From Gammaproteobacteria bacterium (lineage in GTDB: Bacteria; Pseudomonadota; Gammaproteobacteria; Steroidobacterales; Steroidobacteraceae), in the NCBI GenBank assembly GCA_030043215.1, contig JASHYG010000173.1:1-7557 (forward strand): a stretch of DNA of 7,557 nucleotides, written 5' to 3'. Below, in pieces: positions 1 through 5,455 of this stretch. The notes under the pieces are model-generated. The model saw only the letters and a program-made list of their open reading frames with translations. It did no database searches and was not told the origin of the DNA. A program made the position numbers and the translations under genes. Numbering within the stretch: the stretch's first letter is position 1; each line of letters begins with the position of its first letter.

Positions 1-841
1 CGCCCTGGTCATGGCCTTCGAAGGTGCCGCCGTCGCCGAGGAAGTGCTTGACGGTGGCGATGATGTGTCCGGGGGCCATGAATGACGGCGTGCCGGCCCG
101 TCCCTGAAGCCCCGAGACCATGGCGGGCGCGTACGCCGCGACCAGCGCGGGATCCTCGGAGTAGCTCTCGTAGGTGCGTCCCCAGCGGACGTCGCGCACC
201 ACGGCGATCGTCGGCGCGAAGGTCCAGTCGAGGCCCGTCACCGCCACCTCCTCGGCGGTCGCCTCCCCAATCTGCTCGATGAGCTGTGGATCGTGCGCGG
301 CACCGAGCCCGATGTTGTGCGGGAAGATCGTGGCGCCCGGGATGTGTCCGTCGCCATGCACCGCGTCGATTCCGAAGAGGATCGGGATCGCGGGATGGAG
401 CGGCGATGCCCCCGCGACCGATGCGCGATAGTAGGTCTCGGCGAGCGCGAGCCACCTTGCGGCGGGGGAGCGGACGTTGCGGTCCGGTGCGCTGCTGCCA
501 CCGGCGAGGATCGAGCCGAGCTTGTAACGGCGCAGCTCGTCGGGAGTGATGCTGCCGATGTCCGCCTGGACCAGCTGGCCGACCTTCTCCTCCCAGGTCA
601 TGGTCGCGAGCAGCCGGTCGACGCGCTCCTCGACCCTCGGATCGATGGGAGCCGTCGGAGCGGTTGCCGGCCAGAGCGAGAGATGAACGGTCTGCGCGCC
701 GGCCGTACCCACCCCGAGGGCCAGGGCGGTGCAGGCGGCCGCACAAACCTTCAGGACACGGTTGACCCGCGCGAGCCCGTACGCCGAAACGTATCGAGGC
801 TCGCGCCCGATCGAGCGGAGCAGTCTTTGGGTTCCCCCCAT
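1..841 (-). CDS. Exported glycoside hydrolase family 3 (beta-glucosidase-like), N-terminal part, cut by window edge
   Basis: Only the first 280 residues are present; the gene runs off the left edge. Residues about 27-50 look like a Sec signal peptide (VNRVLK, an Ala/Leu-rich core, then TAGA before QT). The rest matches the GH3 N-terminal barrel: LLATMTWEEKVGQL (77-90), FGIDAVHGDGH (156-166) with the usual substrate-binding Asp159, FAPTIAVVRDVRWGRTYESYSED (208-230) and KHFLGDGGT (265-273), whose Lys-His pair binds sugar in this family. The catalytic Asp lies beyond the edge. GH3 enzymes of this type remove terminal glucose from beta-glucans or cello-oligosaccharides, normally in the periplasm or outside; the exact substrate cannot be told. 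The ATG at 841 follows an in-frame stop near 950, and no GTG/ATG sits closer to the signal core, so the n-region is long. The ribosome site is weak (CGGAG about 18 bases upstream). Family call very secure; start moderately so. Confidence 0.93.
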   Translation of the reverse strand, partial: MGGTQRLLRSIGREPRYVSAYGLARVNRVLKVCAAACTALALGVGTAGAQTVHLSLWPATAPTAPIDPRVEERVDRLLATMTWEEKVGQLVQADIGSITPDELRRYKLGSILAGGSSAPDRNVRSPAARWLALAETYYRASVAGASPLHPAIPILFGIDAVHGDGHIPGATIFPHNIGLGAAHDPQLIEQIGEATAEEVAVTGLDWTFAPTIAVVRDVRWGRTYESYSEDPALVAAYAPAMVSGLQGRAGTPSFMAPGHIIATVKHFLGDGGTFEGHDQG

Positions 842-857
842 CGCGGCGTGAGGATAC

Positions 858-875
858 TCCGATTCCGGGATCGGA
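858..875. repeat. Inverted repeat just upstream of the GH3 start
   Basis: TCCGAT and ATCGGA (858-863, 870-875) are a perfect 6-base inverted repeat around a 6-base centre, 17-34 bases upstream of the glycosidase ATG. It lies in the roughly 130-base space between that gene and the BON gene, where a promoter or operator would be expected. I see no good -35/-10 pair with it. It may be an operator or chance in GC-rich DNA. Confidence 0.25.
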
Positions 876-911
876 TCCGTGGGGGGGAACGGTCGGCAAC
901 GGTGGCGCGCA

Positions 912-948
912 AGCGCTGCCGAGCGGCCGAGACCGCCCGGCAGGCGCT
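912..948 (-). terminator. Strong hairpin after the BON gene, probable terminator or 3' stabiliser
   Basis: The bases can fold into a long imperfect hairpin. 912-916 pair with 944-948, 917-921 with 938-942, and 923-926 with 933-936, leaving one bulged base (943), one A/C mismatch (922/937) and a six-base loop (927-932). That is 14 pairs, nearly all G-C. It begins 24 bases after the stop of the minus-strand BON gene and before the glycosidase start. No run of U follows on the minus strand, so it is not a textbook intrinsic terminator; it could instead protect the BON mRNA end. The folding is read by eye. Confidence 0.5.
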
Positions 949-950
949 AT

Positions 951-980
951 CGCGTCACTGGTCCTACCGCGTCACTGGTC
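951..980. repeat. Short tandem duplication spanning the BON stop codon
   Basis: CGCGTCACTGGTC occurs at 951-963 and exactly again at 968-980, a period of 17 bases. The right copy contains the last codons and the TGA of the minus-strand BON gene; the left copy lies just past the stop and repeats the same TGA context. It looks like a local slippage duplication. Confidence 0.7.
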
Positions 981-1277
981 GAGGGACAGGCGATTCTCGA
1001 CTTTGACGACGCCCTCGACGCTCGATGCGTCTTTCAGCGCCTTGGCTTCGTCCAGGCCGTTGAGGGCCAGTCCGCTCAGCGTGACAACGCCATCCTTGGT
1101 CGACACTTGAATGTATCGCACCATCTGGGGGTCATCCACCGAGAGCTTGCCCATCACCCGCTGGGTGATCTGGGCATCGCTAGGTGCCGCGCTGCCATTG
1201 TCGGCGGCAAAGGCGACGCCGGCGAGAAACGCCGTGCATCCGACGGCTGCCACAACGAAAGCATTAACCCGTTTCAT
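972..1277 (-). CDS. Small exported BON-domain protein
   Basis: This is a 101-residue protein with an N-terminal signal peptide (KR at 2-3, a hydrophobic core, likely cleavage after AFA at 22-24). The mature part is a single BON domain: SDAQITQRVMGKL (33-45), then IQVSTKDGVVTLSGL (56-70) and a final helix-strand ending VEGVVKVENRLSL (87-99). BON domains, as in OsmY, are thought to bind phospholipid or interface surfaces and often occur in periplasmic stress proteins. OsmY has two domains, this has one, as many small family members do. AGAGGA (1288-1293) lies 10 bases before the ATG and supports the start. Cys14 sits inside the signal core without a good lipobox (AVGC), so a lipoprotein is less likely. 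The gene shares its strand with the downstream glycosidase but is separated from it by 130 bases and a hairpin, so it is probably transcribed alone. Partner or ligand unknown. Confidence 0.9.
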   Translation of the reverse strand: MKRVNAFVVAAVGCTAFLAGVAFAADNGSAAPSDAQITQRVMGKLSVDDPQMVRYIQVSTKDGVVTLSGLALNGLDEAKALKDASSVEGVVKVENRLSLDQ

Positions 1278-1358
1278 ATGTCTCAGGTCCTCTCAAGTGC
1301 CATGTTTACGATTGGTTGATCACGACATCCCACAATGCTCGGGCGCCAGCGCTATCGT

Positions 1359-1376
1359 CGGTCGCTCCGGCGACCG
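1359..1376. repeat. Perfect 7-bp stem-loop upstream of the BON gene
   Basis: CGGTCGC and GCGACCG are exact inverted copies around a TCCG loop. The element lies 82-99 bases upstream of the BON start codon. The surrounding text, CTCCGGCGACCGCAGGTATCC, resembles a degraded REP-type repeat seen scattered in many proteobacterial genomes, but only one copy is in this window, so that identity is a guess. No T-run follows on either strand. Confidence 0.4.
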
Positions 1377-1483
1377 CAGGTATCCATGCAGAGGGGGATG
1401 TTCGAGCTGACTGCGCCCGAAAAATGCCAGGCCATTACACCAGGTGGCATCCCTCCAGCACCGGTAACTGCGTCTCAGCCGTA

Positions 1484-1495
1484 GCACGCGCGTGC
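1484..1495. repeat. 12-base perfect palindrome
   Basis: GCACGCGCGTGC reads the same on both strands. It is in the gene-free gap, far from either flanking start codon. A regulator site is possible; chance in GC-rich DNA is equally so. Confidence 0.3.
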
Positions 1496-1535
1496 ACCCT
1501 TCGCCGGTCATCGGCGTCGAGCTATCGTGTTAGAG

Positions 1536-1587
1536 GGCCACTTGACATTAGTGTTCCCTCGATTCACGGAATGTTCATACAGTGGCC
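1536..1587. repeat. Nested inverted repeats, possible structured RNA or regulatory element
   Basis: GGCCACT (1536-1542) and AGTGGCC (1581-1587) are exact inverted copies. Inside them, 1550-1557 (AGTGTTCC) can pair with 1568-1575 (GGAATGTT) using three G-U pairs, around a ten-base loop. The two stems would stack as one interrupted hairpin. The left arm overlaps a perfect TTGACA. With the G-U pairs, the fold suits plus-strand RNA better than a DNA operator. Folded by eye; no covariation is available. Confidence 0.3.
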
Positions 1588-1917
1588 ATTGCTCGCCGCC
1601 TGAGCGGTCGAGCGACGCGAATTTCAGCCTCTGCGGTGCGTCCCTGGTGCTGTCGCTCTGGTCCCGGCCGAGATGTGGGCGGGATCGTTGCAAATCGTTT
1701 CAGAATATCTTGCTGTCTCGATTCGCCGACCCGATTCACGGCCCGCGGCGCTCGCGGCCGGCTCCTTGCACCGAGGGGATGCGCGCGAATAGTTCCGTTG
1801 CGCCGCGTGGGGATCGCTACAATATGAGCGGGAGTGGTGCGATTTGGGCTCGCAGGCTTGCCCTGTGAGCTCCGCCGCTTCCTCGAGGTCTCAAGGCAAC
1901 ACAACCAGGGGGAAACG

Positions 1918-2202
1918 ATGAAACTCCATTCGCTTGCATCTCTTGCGGCCGCAGCTTCGCTGCTGGCCGGCTTCTGCATCTCCGCTCGAGCCCAGGCACC
2001 GTCACCGGATTTTCGCGCTGCCGTCCAGGCCGTGAGAACGGCCTGCGATTCGGACACCAAGACCTACTGCGCGGACAAGCAAGGCCGCGAAGTGTTCGCT
2101 TGCCTGCGCAGCAACAGCGACAAGGTGAGCCAGGGGTGCAAGGACGCGCTCGCCAAGCTGCCGCAGAGACGGCCGCCTGCAGCGCCGCCGCCCCAGCAGT
2201 GA
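1918..2202 (+). CDS. Small exported Cys-rich repeat protein (GLG1-type repeat)
   Basis: The product is 94 residues. Residues 1-25 form a signal peptide (MKLHS, an Ala/Leu core, ARA cleavage site before QA). The mature part has four cysteines, at 43, 51, 62 and 74, in the arrangement C-x7-C-x10-C-x11-C, within ACDSDTKTYC and FACLRSNSDKVSQGC. This matches the Cys-rich repeat known from the Golgi protein GLG1 and found as a single unit in many small proteobacterial secreted proteins; the cysteines should form two disulphides in the periplasm. The end is a disordered Pro/Gln tail (LPQRRPPAAPPPQQ). No bacterial function is known to me. The ATG at 1918 is chosen because AGGGGGA (1907-1913) lies just before it and the signal peptide begins there; the frame stays open upstream to 1834 but that stretch has no protein character. 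It converges with the SDR gene 30 bases away. Confidence 0.88.
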   Translation: MKLHSLASLAAAASLLAGFCISARAQAPSPDFRAAVQAVRTACDSDTKTYCADKQGREVFACLRSNSDKVSQGCKDALAKLPQRRPPAAPPPQQ

Positions 2203-2207
2203 GACAC

Positions 2208-2223
2208 GGCCCGGCGCCGGGCC
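2208..2223. terminator. 16-base perfect palindrome between convergent genes, possible two-way terminator
   Basis: GGCCCGGCGCCGGGCC is a perfect palindrome, able to form a six-pair G-C stem with a GCGC loop on either strand. It sits 5 bases after the Cys-rich gene's stop and 9 bases before the SDR gene's stop on the other strand. The position fits a shared terminator for two convergent genes. There is no T-run on either side, so factor-independent termination is not assured. Confidence 0.5.
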
Positions 2224-2232
2224 AGGATTCGG

Positions 2233-3090
2233 TCAGAACGCGCTCTTGACGACGCCGCCGTCCACGCGGAGGGCGGCGCCTGTCGTGCCGGACGACAGGG
2301 GACTCGCCACGTAGGCGACCAGCGTGGCGGTCTCATCCGGCCTCTCGAATCTCTGAATGAGCGAGGTGGGGCGCTGCGTCTTGAAGAAGTTCGCCTCCAT
2401 CTGCGCGACACGCTGCTCGCCGAACCGCTTGGCAAAGTCCGCCGCGGCACTCGGGTCCTGAGTGGGGCCGGGCAGGATGCTGTTCACCGTGATCCCCGTC
2501 CGCGCGACGCTCTCCGCGAGCCCGCGCGCGACGGCGATCTCGGCCGCCTTGCTCATGCCGTACTGGACGCTTGCGACCGGAATCTGCAGCGCGCTTTCGC
2601 TCGAGATGAAGATGATGCGGCCCCAGTTGCGCGCCCTCATTCCCGGCAGATAGGCACGGGAGAGGCGCACGCCCGACATCACGTTGAGCTCGAACGTGTC
2701 GAACCAGTCTTGGTCCGTCGTCTGCTCGAACGGCTTCGGAACGAATCGGCCGACGTTGTTCACGAGGATGTCGACGCGCGGAAAAGTCTTGACCAGGCGC
2801 GCGATGTCTTGAGCCTTGCTCATGTCGCCCGCGAACTCGAGGGGCGCGTGCCCGGTGGCGGTCTCGAGCGTCGCCGCCGCCCGATCGACAGCCGCCTGCG
2901 TACGAGCGTTGATGATGACCGTCGCGCCTTCGCTGAGGAGCACTCTGGCGGTGGCGTAACCGATTCCCGCCGTGCTGCCCGTGACGAGCGCCGTCTTGCC
3001 CTTGAGCTGCAGATCCATGGCGCGACTCGCGGGCGCGGCGAGCGCACAGGCCGTGACGGAAACCCAGAGCATCTTGGCGGCGAGCTTCAT
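2233..3090 (-). CDS. Short-chain dehydrogenase/reductase with an N-terminal export signal
   Basis: The product is a 285-residue classical SDR. The cofactor loop is TGSTAGIG (37-44); an Arg at 63 after the second strand (INART) suggests NADP(H). NNVG (111-114) stands for the usual NNAG, and the catalytic set is Asn136, Ser164, Tyr177 and Lys181 (YGMSK). The C-terminal half carries ITVNSILPGPT (200-210) and the ending LRVDGGVVKSAF. It is therefore probably an active oxidoreductase; the substrate is unknown. The odd part is the N-terminus: before the usual start (LKGKTALVTG) there are about 24 residues with two lysines, a hydrophobic core and ASRA, like a Sec signal, and VTAC (12-15) could even be a lipobox. 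There is no twin arginine. GAGGAT (3097-3102) supports this start, while the internal ATG at 3018, which would give a normal cytoplasmic SDR, has only a poor ribosome site. It is divergent from the DUF3300 gene. Confidence 0.92.
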   Translation of the reverse strand: MKLAAKMLWVSVTACALAAPASRAMDLQLKGKTALVTGSTAGIGYATARVLLSEGATVIINARTQAAVDRAAATLETATGHAPLEFAGDMSKAQDIARLVKTFPRVDILVNNVGRFVPKPFEQTTDQDWFDTFELNVMSGVRLSRAYLPGMRARNWGRIIFISSESALQIPVASVQYGMSKAAEIAVARGLAESVARTGITVNSILPGPTQDPSAAADFAKRFGEQRVAQMEANFFKTQRPTSLIQRFERPDETATLVAYVASPLSSGTTGAALRVDGGVVKSAF

Positions 3091-3096
3091 GATGGG

Positions 3097-3102
3097 ATCC
3101 TC
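3097..3102 (-). promoter_or_regulatory. Ribosome binding site that favours the signal-bearing SDR start
   Basis: On the minus strand GAGGAT ends six bases before the ATG at 3090. The alternative ATG at 3018 is preceded only by GGCGCCCGCGAGTCGCGCC, without a clear purine-rich site. This is the main sequence reason to include the 24-residue export signal in the protein. Confidence 0.55.
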
Positions 3103-3104
3103 AT

Positions 3105-3125
3105 CATCGGCGGAACGGGCCGATG
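3105..3125. repeat. Inverted repeat in the SDR 5' leader
   Basis: CATCGGC (3105-3111) and GCCGATG (3119-3125) are exact inverted copies around GGAACGG. On the minus strand this lies directly upstream of the SDR ribosome site. It could be an operator or a leader hairpin. No regulator gene is adjacent. Confidence 0.4.
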
Positions 3126-3183
3126 GCTCGCGCACTCTAAGCGATCCGGAGCGCCGGCGGAACCGGACGCTTGGTGCGAGAAT

Positions 3184-3212
3184 TTGGCGTCTCGCCCGTA
3201 TAGCCCGATAAT
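3184..3212 (+). promoter_or_regulatory. Probable sigma70-type promoter for the DUF3300-DUF2950 genes
   Basis: TTGGCG (3184-3189, four of six matches to TTGACA) and GATAAT (3207-3212, five of six matches to TATAAT) are 17 bases apart, the ideal spacing. Transcription would begin near 3219 and leave a leader of about 80 bases before the ATG at 3298. It is the best promoter-like pair I found in the window. A minus-strand promoter for the SDR must share this same 207-base divergent region, but I see only weak candidates (TTCCGC, 17 bases, TAGAGT). Confidence 0.45.
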
Positions 3213-3255
3213 GGACGCTCGTGGCTTGCCCCGTTTCACGCATCTTTGAAACTAT

Positions 3256-3267
3256 TCGAGGCCTCGA
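3256..3267. repeat. 12-base palindrome in the DUF3300 leader
   Basis: TCGAGGCCTCGA is a perfect palindrome lying between the likely transcription start and the ribosome site of the DUF3300 gene. The position suits a repressor site, but no regulator is known. Confidence 0.3.
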
Positions 3268-3297
3268 GCGTTCAAGGGGAAGAGGAGCTTCGAAATC

Positions 3298-4416
3298 ATG
3301 GATATCTCCGAGCAGGCGCCATTCGGCAGGTTGCGGCGGGACATGCGGCTTTGCAGCTGGGTGCTCTCGGCCGCTCTCGTGCTCGCGGCCGGGCCGCGGA
3401 GCCTCTTCGCGCAGGCTCCACCGATGCCCACCTACGTTCCCGAGTCGGCCGTTGAGCTGCAGCAGCTCGTCGCGCCGATTGCGCTGTATCCGGATTCGCT
3501 CGTCGCGGAGATCCTCGCTGCGTCCACCTATCCCGAGCAGGTCGTCGAGGCCGACCGGTGGCTGCAAGCGCAGGGTGGCCTGACGGGGGAGGCGCTCGCC
3601 CAGGCGGTGGACCAGCAGCCCTGGGACGCGAGCGTCAAGGCGCTCACCGCGTTCCCGCCGGTGCTCGGCAACATGGACAGGAATCTTTCCTGGACGTCCT
3701 CTCTCGGCGACGCCTACTACAACCAGCCACAGGACGTGATGGCTGCCGTGCAGGTGATGCGCCAGCGCGCGCAGGCAGCCGGTAATCTGCTCAGCACTCC
3801 CCAGCAAGCCGTCGCCGAGCAAGGCCCGGATATCGAGATCGATCCGGTGAGCGCCGATGTGATCTACGTCCCCGCGTACGATCCCTGGTCGGTTTACGGA
3901 GCTCCCCTGCTGCCGTGGCCGGGGTGGTATGCGTACCCTGGAATCTGGTTCGCCGGTCCGTACCTTTCCTTCGGAGTCGGCATTCCCGTCGGCTTTCTCG
4001 CCGGTTTCGCGTGGGGCTGGCCTCATTGGGGATGCAACTGGAACGGTCGCTTCGTGAGCTTCGGCGGCGGGCGATACGTCTCCCGCAGCGTGACGTTCTT
4101 CAACCGAGGCGAGTTCTATCGAGGCTTCGGCGCACGCGGCCCATCGGGTGGCCGGAGCGTGGGGGGCGAGCCGTTCGGCGGACGGGCGGGCGCAATGCCG
4201 AGGCCTTTCAACGGAGATGACCGGGCGGCCCGAGGATATGCCGAGCCGCGTGGACAGGCCGGAATGCGCTCCGGCGCCTTCAGCGACTACACCCATGGCG
4301 GGGACACCCGAGGCTTCGAGGCTCGCGGGCGCGCGAGCTTCGGCGGCGGAGCGTTTGGCGGTGGTGGAGGCTTTCGAGGCGGCGGCGGATTTGGTGGAGG
4401 CGGCGGGCGGCGGTAG
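3298..4416 (+). CDS. Exported DUF3300 family protein with Gly/Arg-rich tail
   Basis: The product is 372 residues. Residues 17-39 look like a Sec signal peptide (MRLCSWVLSAALVL, cleavage near FAQA). The DUF3300 domain follows: LVAPIALYPDSLVAEILAAS (57-76), QPWDASVKAL (107-116), MDRNLSWTSSLGDAYYNQPQ (126-145) and IDPVSADVIYVPAYDP (181-196). Residues 197-250 are rich in Trp, Tyr, Pro and Gly, with a short hydrophobic stretch (220-243) that might touch a membrane. From about 275 the protein becomes low-complexity Gly/Arg/Phe sequence ending in GGGG blocks and RR, as in other family members. Function is unknown; location is probably periplasmic or outer-membrane associated. The ATG at 3298 follows GAGGAG (3282-3287) at 10 bases; the ATG at 3343 is a possible later start that gives a tidier signal peptide. 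The DUF2950 gene begins 56 bases downstream, probably on the same transcript. Confidence 0.93.
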   Translation: MDISEQAPFGRLRRDMRLCSWVLSAALVLAAGPRSLFAQAPPMPTYVPESAVELQQLVAPIALYPDSLVAEILAASTYPEQVVEADRWLQAQGGLTGEALAQAVDQQPWDASVKALTAFPPVLGNMDRNLSWTSSLGDAYYNQPQDVMAAVQVMRQRAQAAGNLLSTPQQAVAEQGPDIEIDPVSADVIYVPAYDPWSVYGAPLLPWPGWYAYPGIWFAGPYLSFGVGIPVGFLAGFAWGWPHWGCNWNGRFVSFGGGRYVSRSVTFFNRGEFYRGFGARGPSGGRSVGGEPFGGRAGAMPRPFNGDDRAARGYAEPRGQAGMRSGAFSDYTHGGDTRGFEARGRASFGGGAFGGGGGFRGGGGFGGGGGRR

Positions 4417-4459
4417 CCCCCCCCGCCATGCTTCGGACCGGCCCCACGGACTCGGAAAT

Positions 4460-4463
4460 GGAG
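4460..4463 (+). promoter_or_regulatory. Ribosome binding site deciding the DUF2950 start
   Basis: GGAG is followed by nine bases and then the ATG at 4473. The earlier in-frame ATGs at 4428 and 4458 lack a purine-rich site; the one at 4428 is preceded by a run of eight C. Starting at 4473 also puts the signal peptide exactly at the N-terminus. Confidence 0.5.
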
Positions 4464-4472
4464 AGCAGCGGT

Positions 4473-5420
4473 ATGAGGCGAGCCCATCTTCTCAAATTGA
4501 CCGCCGTCGCGGCTGTGCTGGCGGGAGCTCCTGCCGGCCATGCGCTGGCGCAGCAGCCGGGACAGAAGACATTCGCATCGCCGGCCGCCGCGGCATCGGC
4601 CCTCTTCACGGCGGTGCGCAGCAGCGACGAGCAGGCGATACTCGATATCCTCGGGCCGGACGGCAAGCGAATCGTCTCCTCCGGAGATGCCACGGAGGAC
4701 GCCGACAACCGCGCCAATTTCGTGAAGCGATACGATGAGATGCATCGGCTCACGAAGGAGCCGGACGGCACGATGACTCTGTATGTCGGGGCCGCGAACT
4801 GGCCAATGCCCATCCCGATCGTGCAGGCGGGCCGCTCGTGGTACTTCGACACCGACGCGGGCGAGCGGGAGATCTTGTACCGGCGCATCGGACGGAACGA
4901 GATATCGGCGATTCGCGTCTGCGGGGCGCTCGTGGCGGCCGAGAAGGAGTACTACTCTACGCACGGCGAGGAGTACGCCCGGAGGATCTTCAGCAGCGGA
5001 GGCGCGCACAACGGTCTTTACTGGAAGGCGGCCGCCGGCGAGCCGCAGAGCCCGATCGGGCCGCTCGTCGCGTCGGCGGTTGCGGAAGGCTATGTGAGGA
5101 GCCGCAGCGGTCCGACCGCTTACCGGGGCTACTACTTCCACGTGCTCACGGCCCAGGCGAGCAGCGCTCCGGGCGGCGCGAGAAGCTATCTGGCCGGCGA
5201 CAAGATGACCGGAGGCTTCGCGTTCGTGGCCTATCCGGCGGAATATCGATCGTCCGGCGTCATGACGTTCATCGTGAGCGCGGACGGAGTCGTGTACGAG
5301 AAGGATCTCGGCAGAAGGACCGGCGTCCTCGCGCGAGCCCTGAAGGCCTACGACCCCGATCCCACCTGGCACCGGAGCGAAGACGAGCCGCAGCAGGCGG
5401 CCGGGCCGGGAGCCGAGTAG
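4473..5420 (+). CDS. Exported DUF2950 family protein
   Basis: The product is 315 residues from the chosen start. Residues 1-26 are a clear signal peptide (MRRAHLLKL, an Ala/Val core, GHALA before QQ). The mature protein carries the strings typical of DUF2950: FASPAAAASALFTAVRSSDE (34-53), YFDTDAGEREILYRRIGRNE (124-143), YRGYYFHVLTAQ (217-228) and a GGFAFVAYPAEY / SGVMTFIVSADGVVYEKDLG block (247-280). The C-terminus is a short acidic and Gln/Ala-rich tail. Function is unknown; it is likely periplasmic. From memory, DUF2950 genes often sit beside DUF3300 genes, as here, which suggests a shared pathway or complex. No catalytic motif is evident to me, and only one Cys (150) is present in the mature chain. 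The gene converges with the ABC operon, with 35 bases between stop codons and no obvious terminator. Confidence 0.93.
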   Translation: MRRAHLLKLTAVAAVLAGAPAGHALAQQPGQKTFASPAAAASALFTAVRSSDEQAILDILGPDGKRIVSSGDATEDADNRANFVKRYDEMHRLTKEPDGTMTLYVGAANWPMPIPIVQAGRSWYFDTDAGEREILYRRIGRNEISAIRVCGALVAAEKEYYSTHGEEYARRIFSSGGAHNGLYWKAAAGEPQSPIGPLVASAVAEGYVRSRSGPTAYRGYYFHVLTAQASSAPGGARSYLAGDKMTGGFAFVAYPAEYRSSGVMTFIVSADGVVYEKDLGRRTGVLARALKAYDPDPTWHRSEDEPQQAAGPGAE

Positions 5421-5455
5421 GCACGCTGTCGGATTCTCGCCGCCCGCCTCGGCAT

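Larger units (their letters stand above)
1278..1917. other. Gene-free gap of about 640 bases, less GC-rich than its flanks
   Basis: No frame here gives a protein I recognise, and the open frames have no consistent codon pattern. Both flanking genes are transcribed away from it, so it should hold two divergent promoters. A TACAAT at 1818-1823 is a good -10 match for the plus-strand Cys-rich gene but lacks a well-spaced -35. A perfect TTGACA at 1542-1547 lacks a -10 at normal spacing. Three inverted repeats stand out and are listed separately. The lower GC content and lack of coding signal fit a decayed or acquired stretch, or one holding a small RNA; nothing seen decides between these. Confidence 0.55.

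Noticed and set aside
9..899. A 296-codon minus-strand open frame over the glycosidase
   Set aside because: It is the wrong frame: Arg/Gly/His-rich without motifs, while the frame starting at 841 gives continuous GH3 motifs.
1398..1484. A 28-residue open frame (MFELTAPEKC...) in the gap
   Set aside because: The purine run abuts the ATG without spacing and the peptide has no signal, membrane or family features.
1542..1547. Perfect TTGACA as a promoter
   Set aside because: No -10-like hexamer occurs 15-19 bases downstream.
1527..1868. A 113-codon plus-strand open frame in the gap
   Set aside because: It has no recognisable domain, no ribosome site, and a composition like noncoding GC-rich DNA.
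2233..4296. A 687-codon minus-strand open frame extending the SDR far upstream through the DUF3300 gene
   Set aside because: Only the part from 3090 has protein-family character. The extension is antisense to DUF3300, as often happens in GC-rich DNA, and the ribosome site is at 3097-3102.
4335..4413. Gly-rich repeats at the DUF3300 C-terminus as a novel repeat or RNA-binding RGG tail
   Set aside because: The protein has an export signal, and Gly-rich low-complexity tails are common in this family.
4417..4424. Run of eight C after the DUF3300 stop, considered as a phase-variation tract
   Set aside because: It lies between genes, upstream of the chosen DUF2950 start, so length change would not shift any frame.
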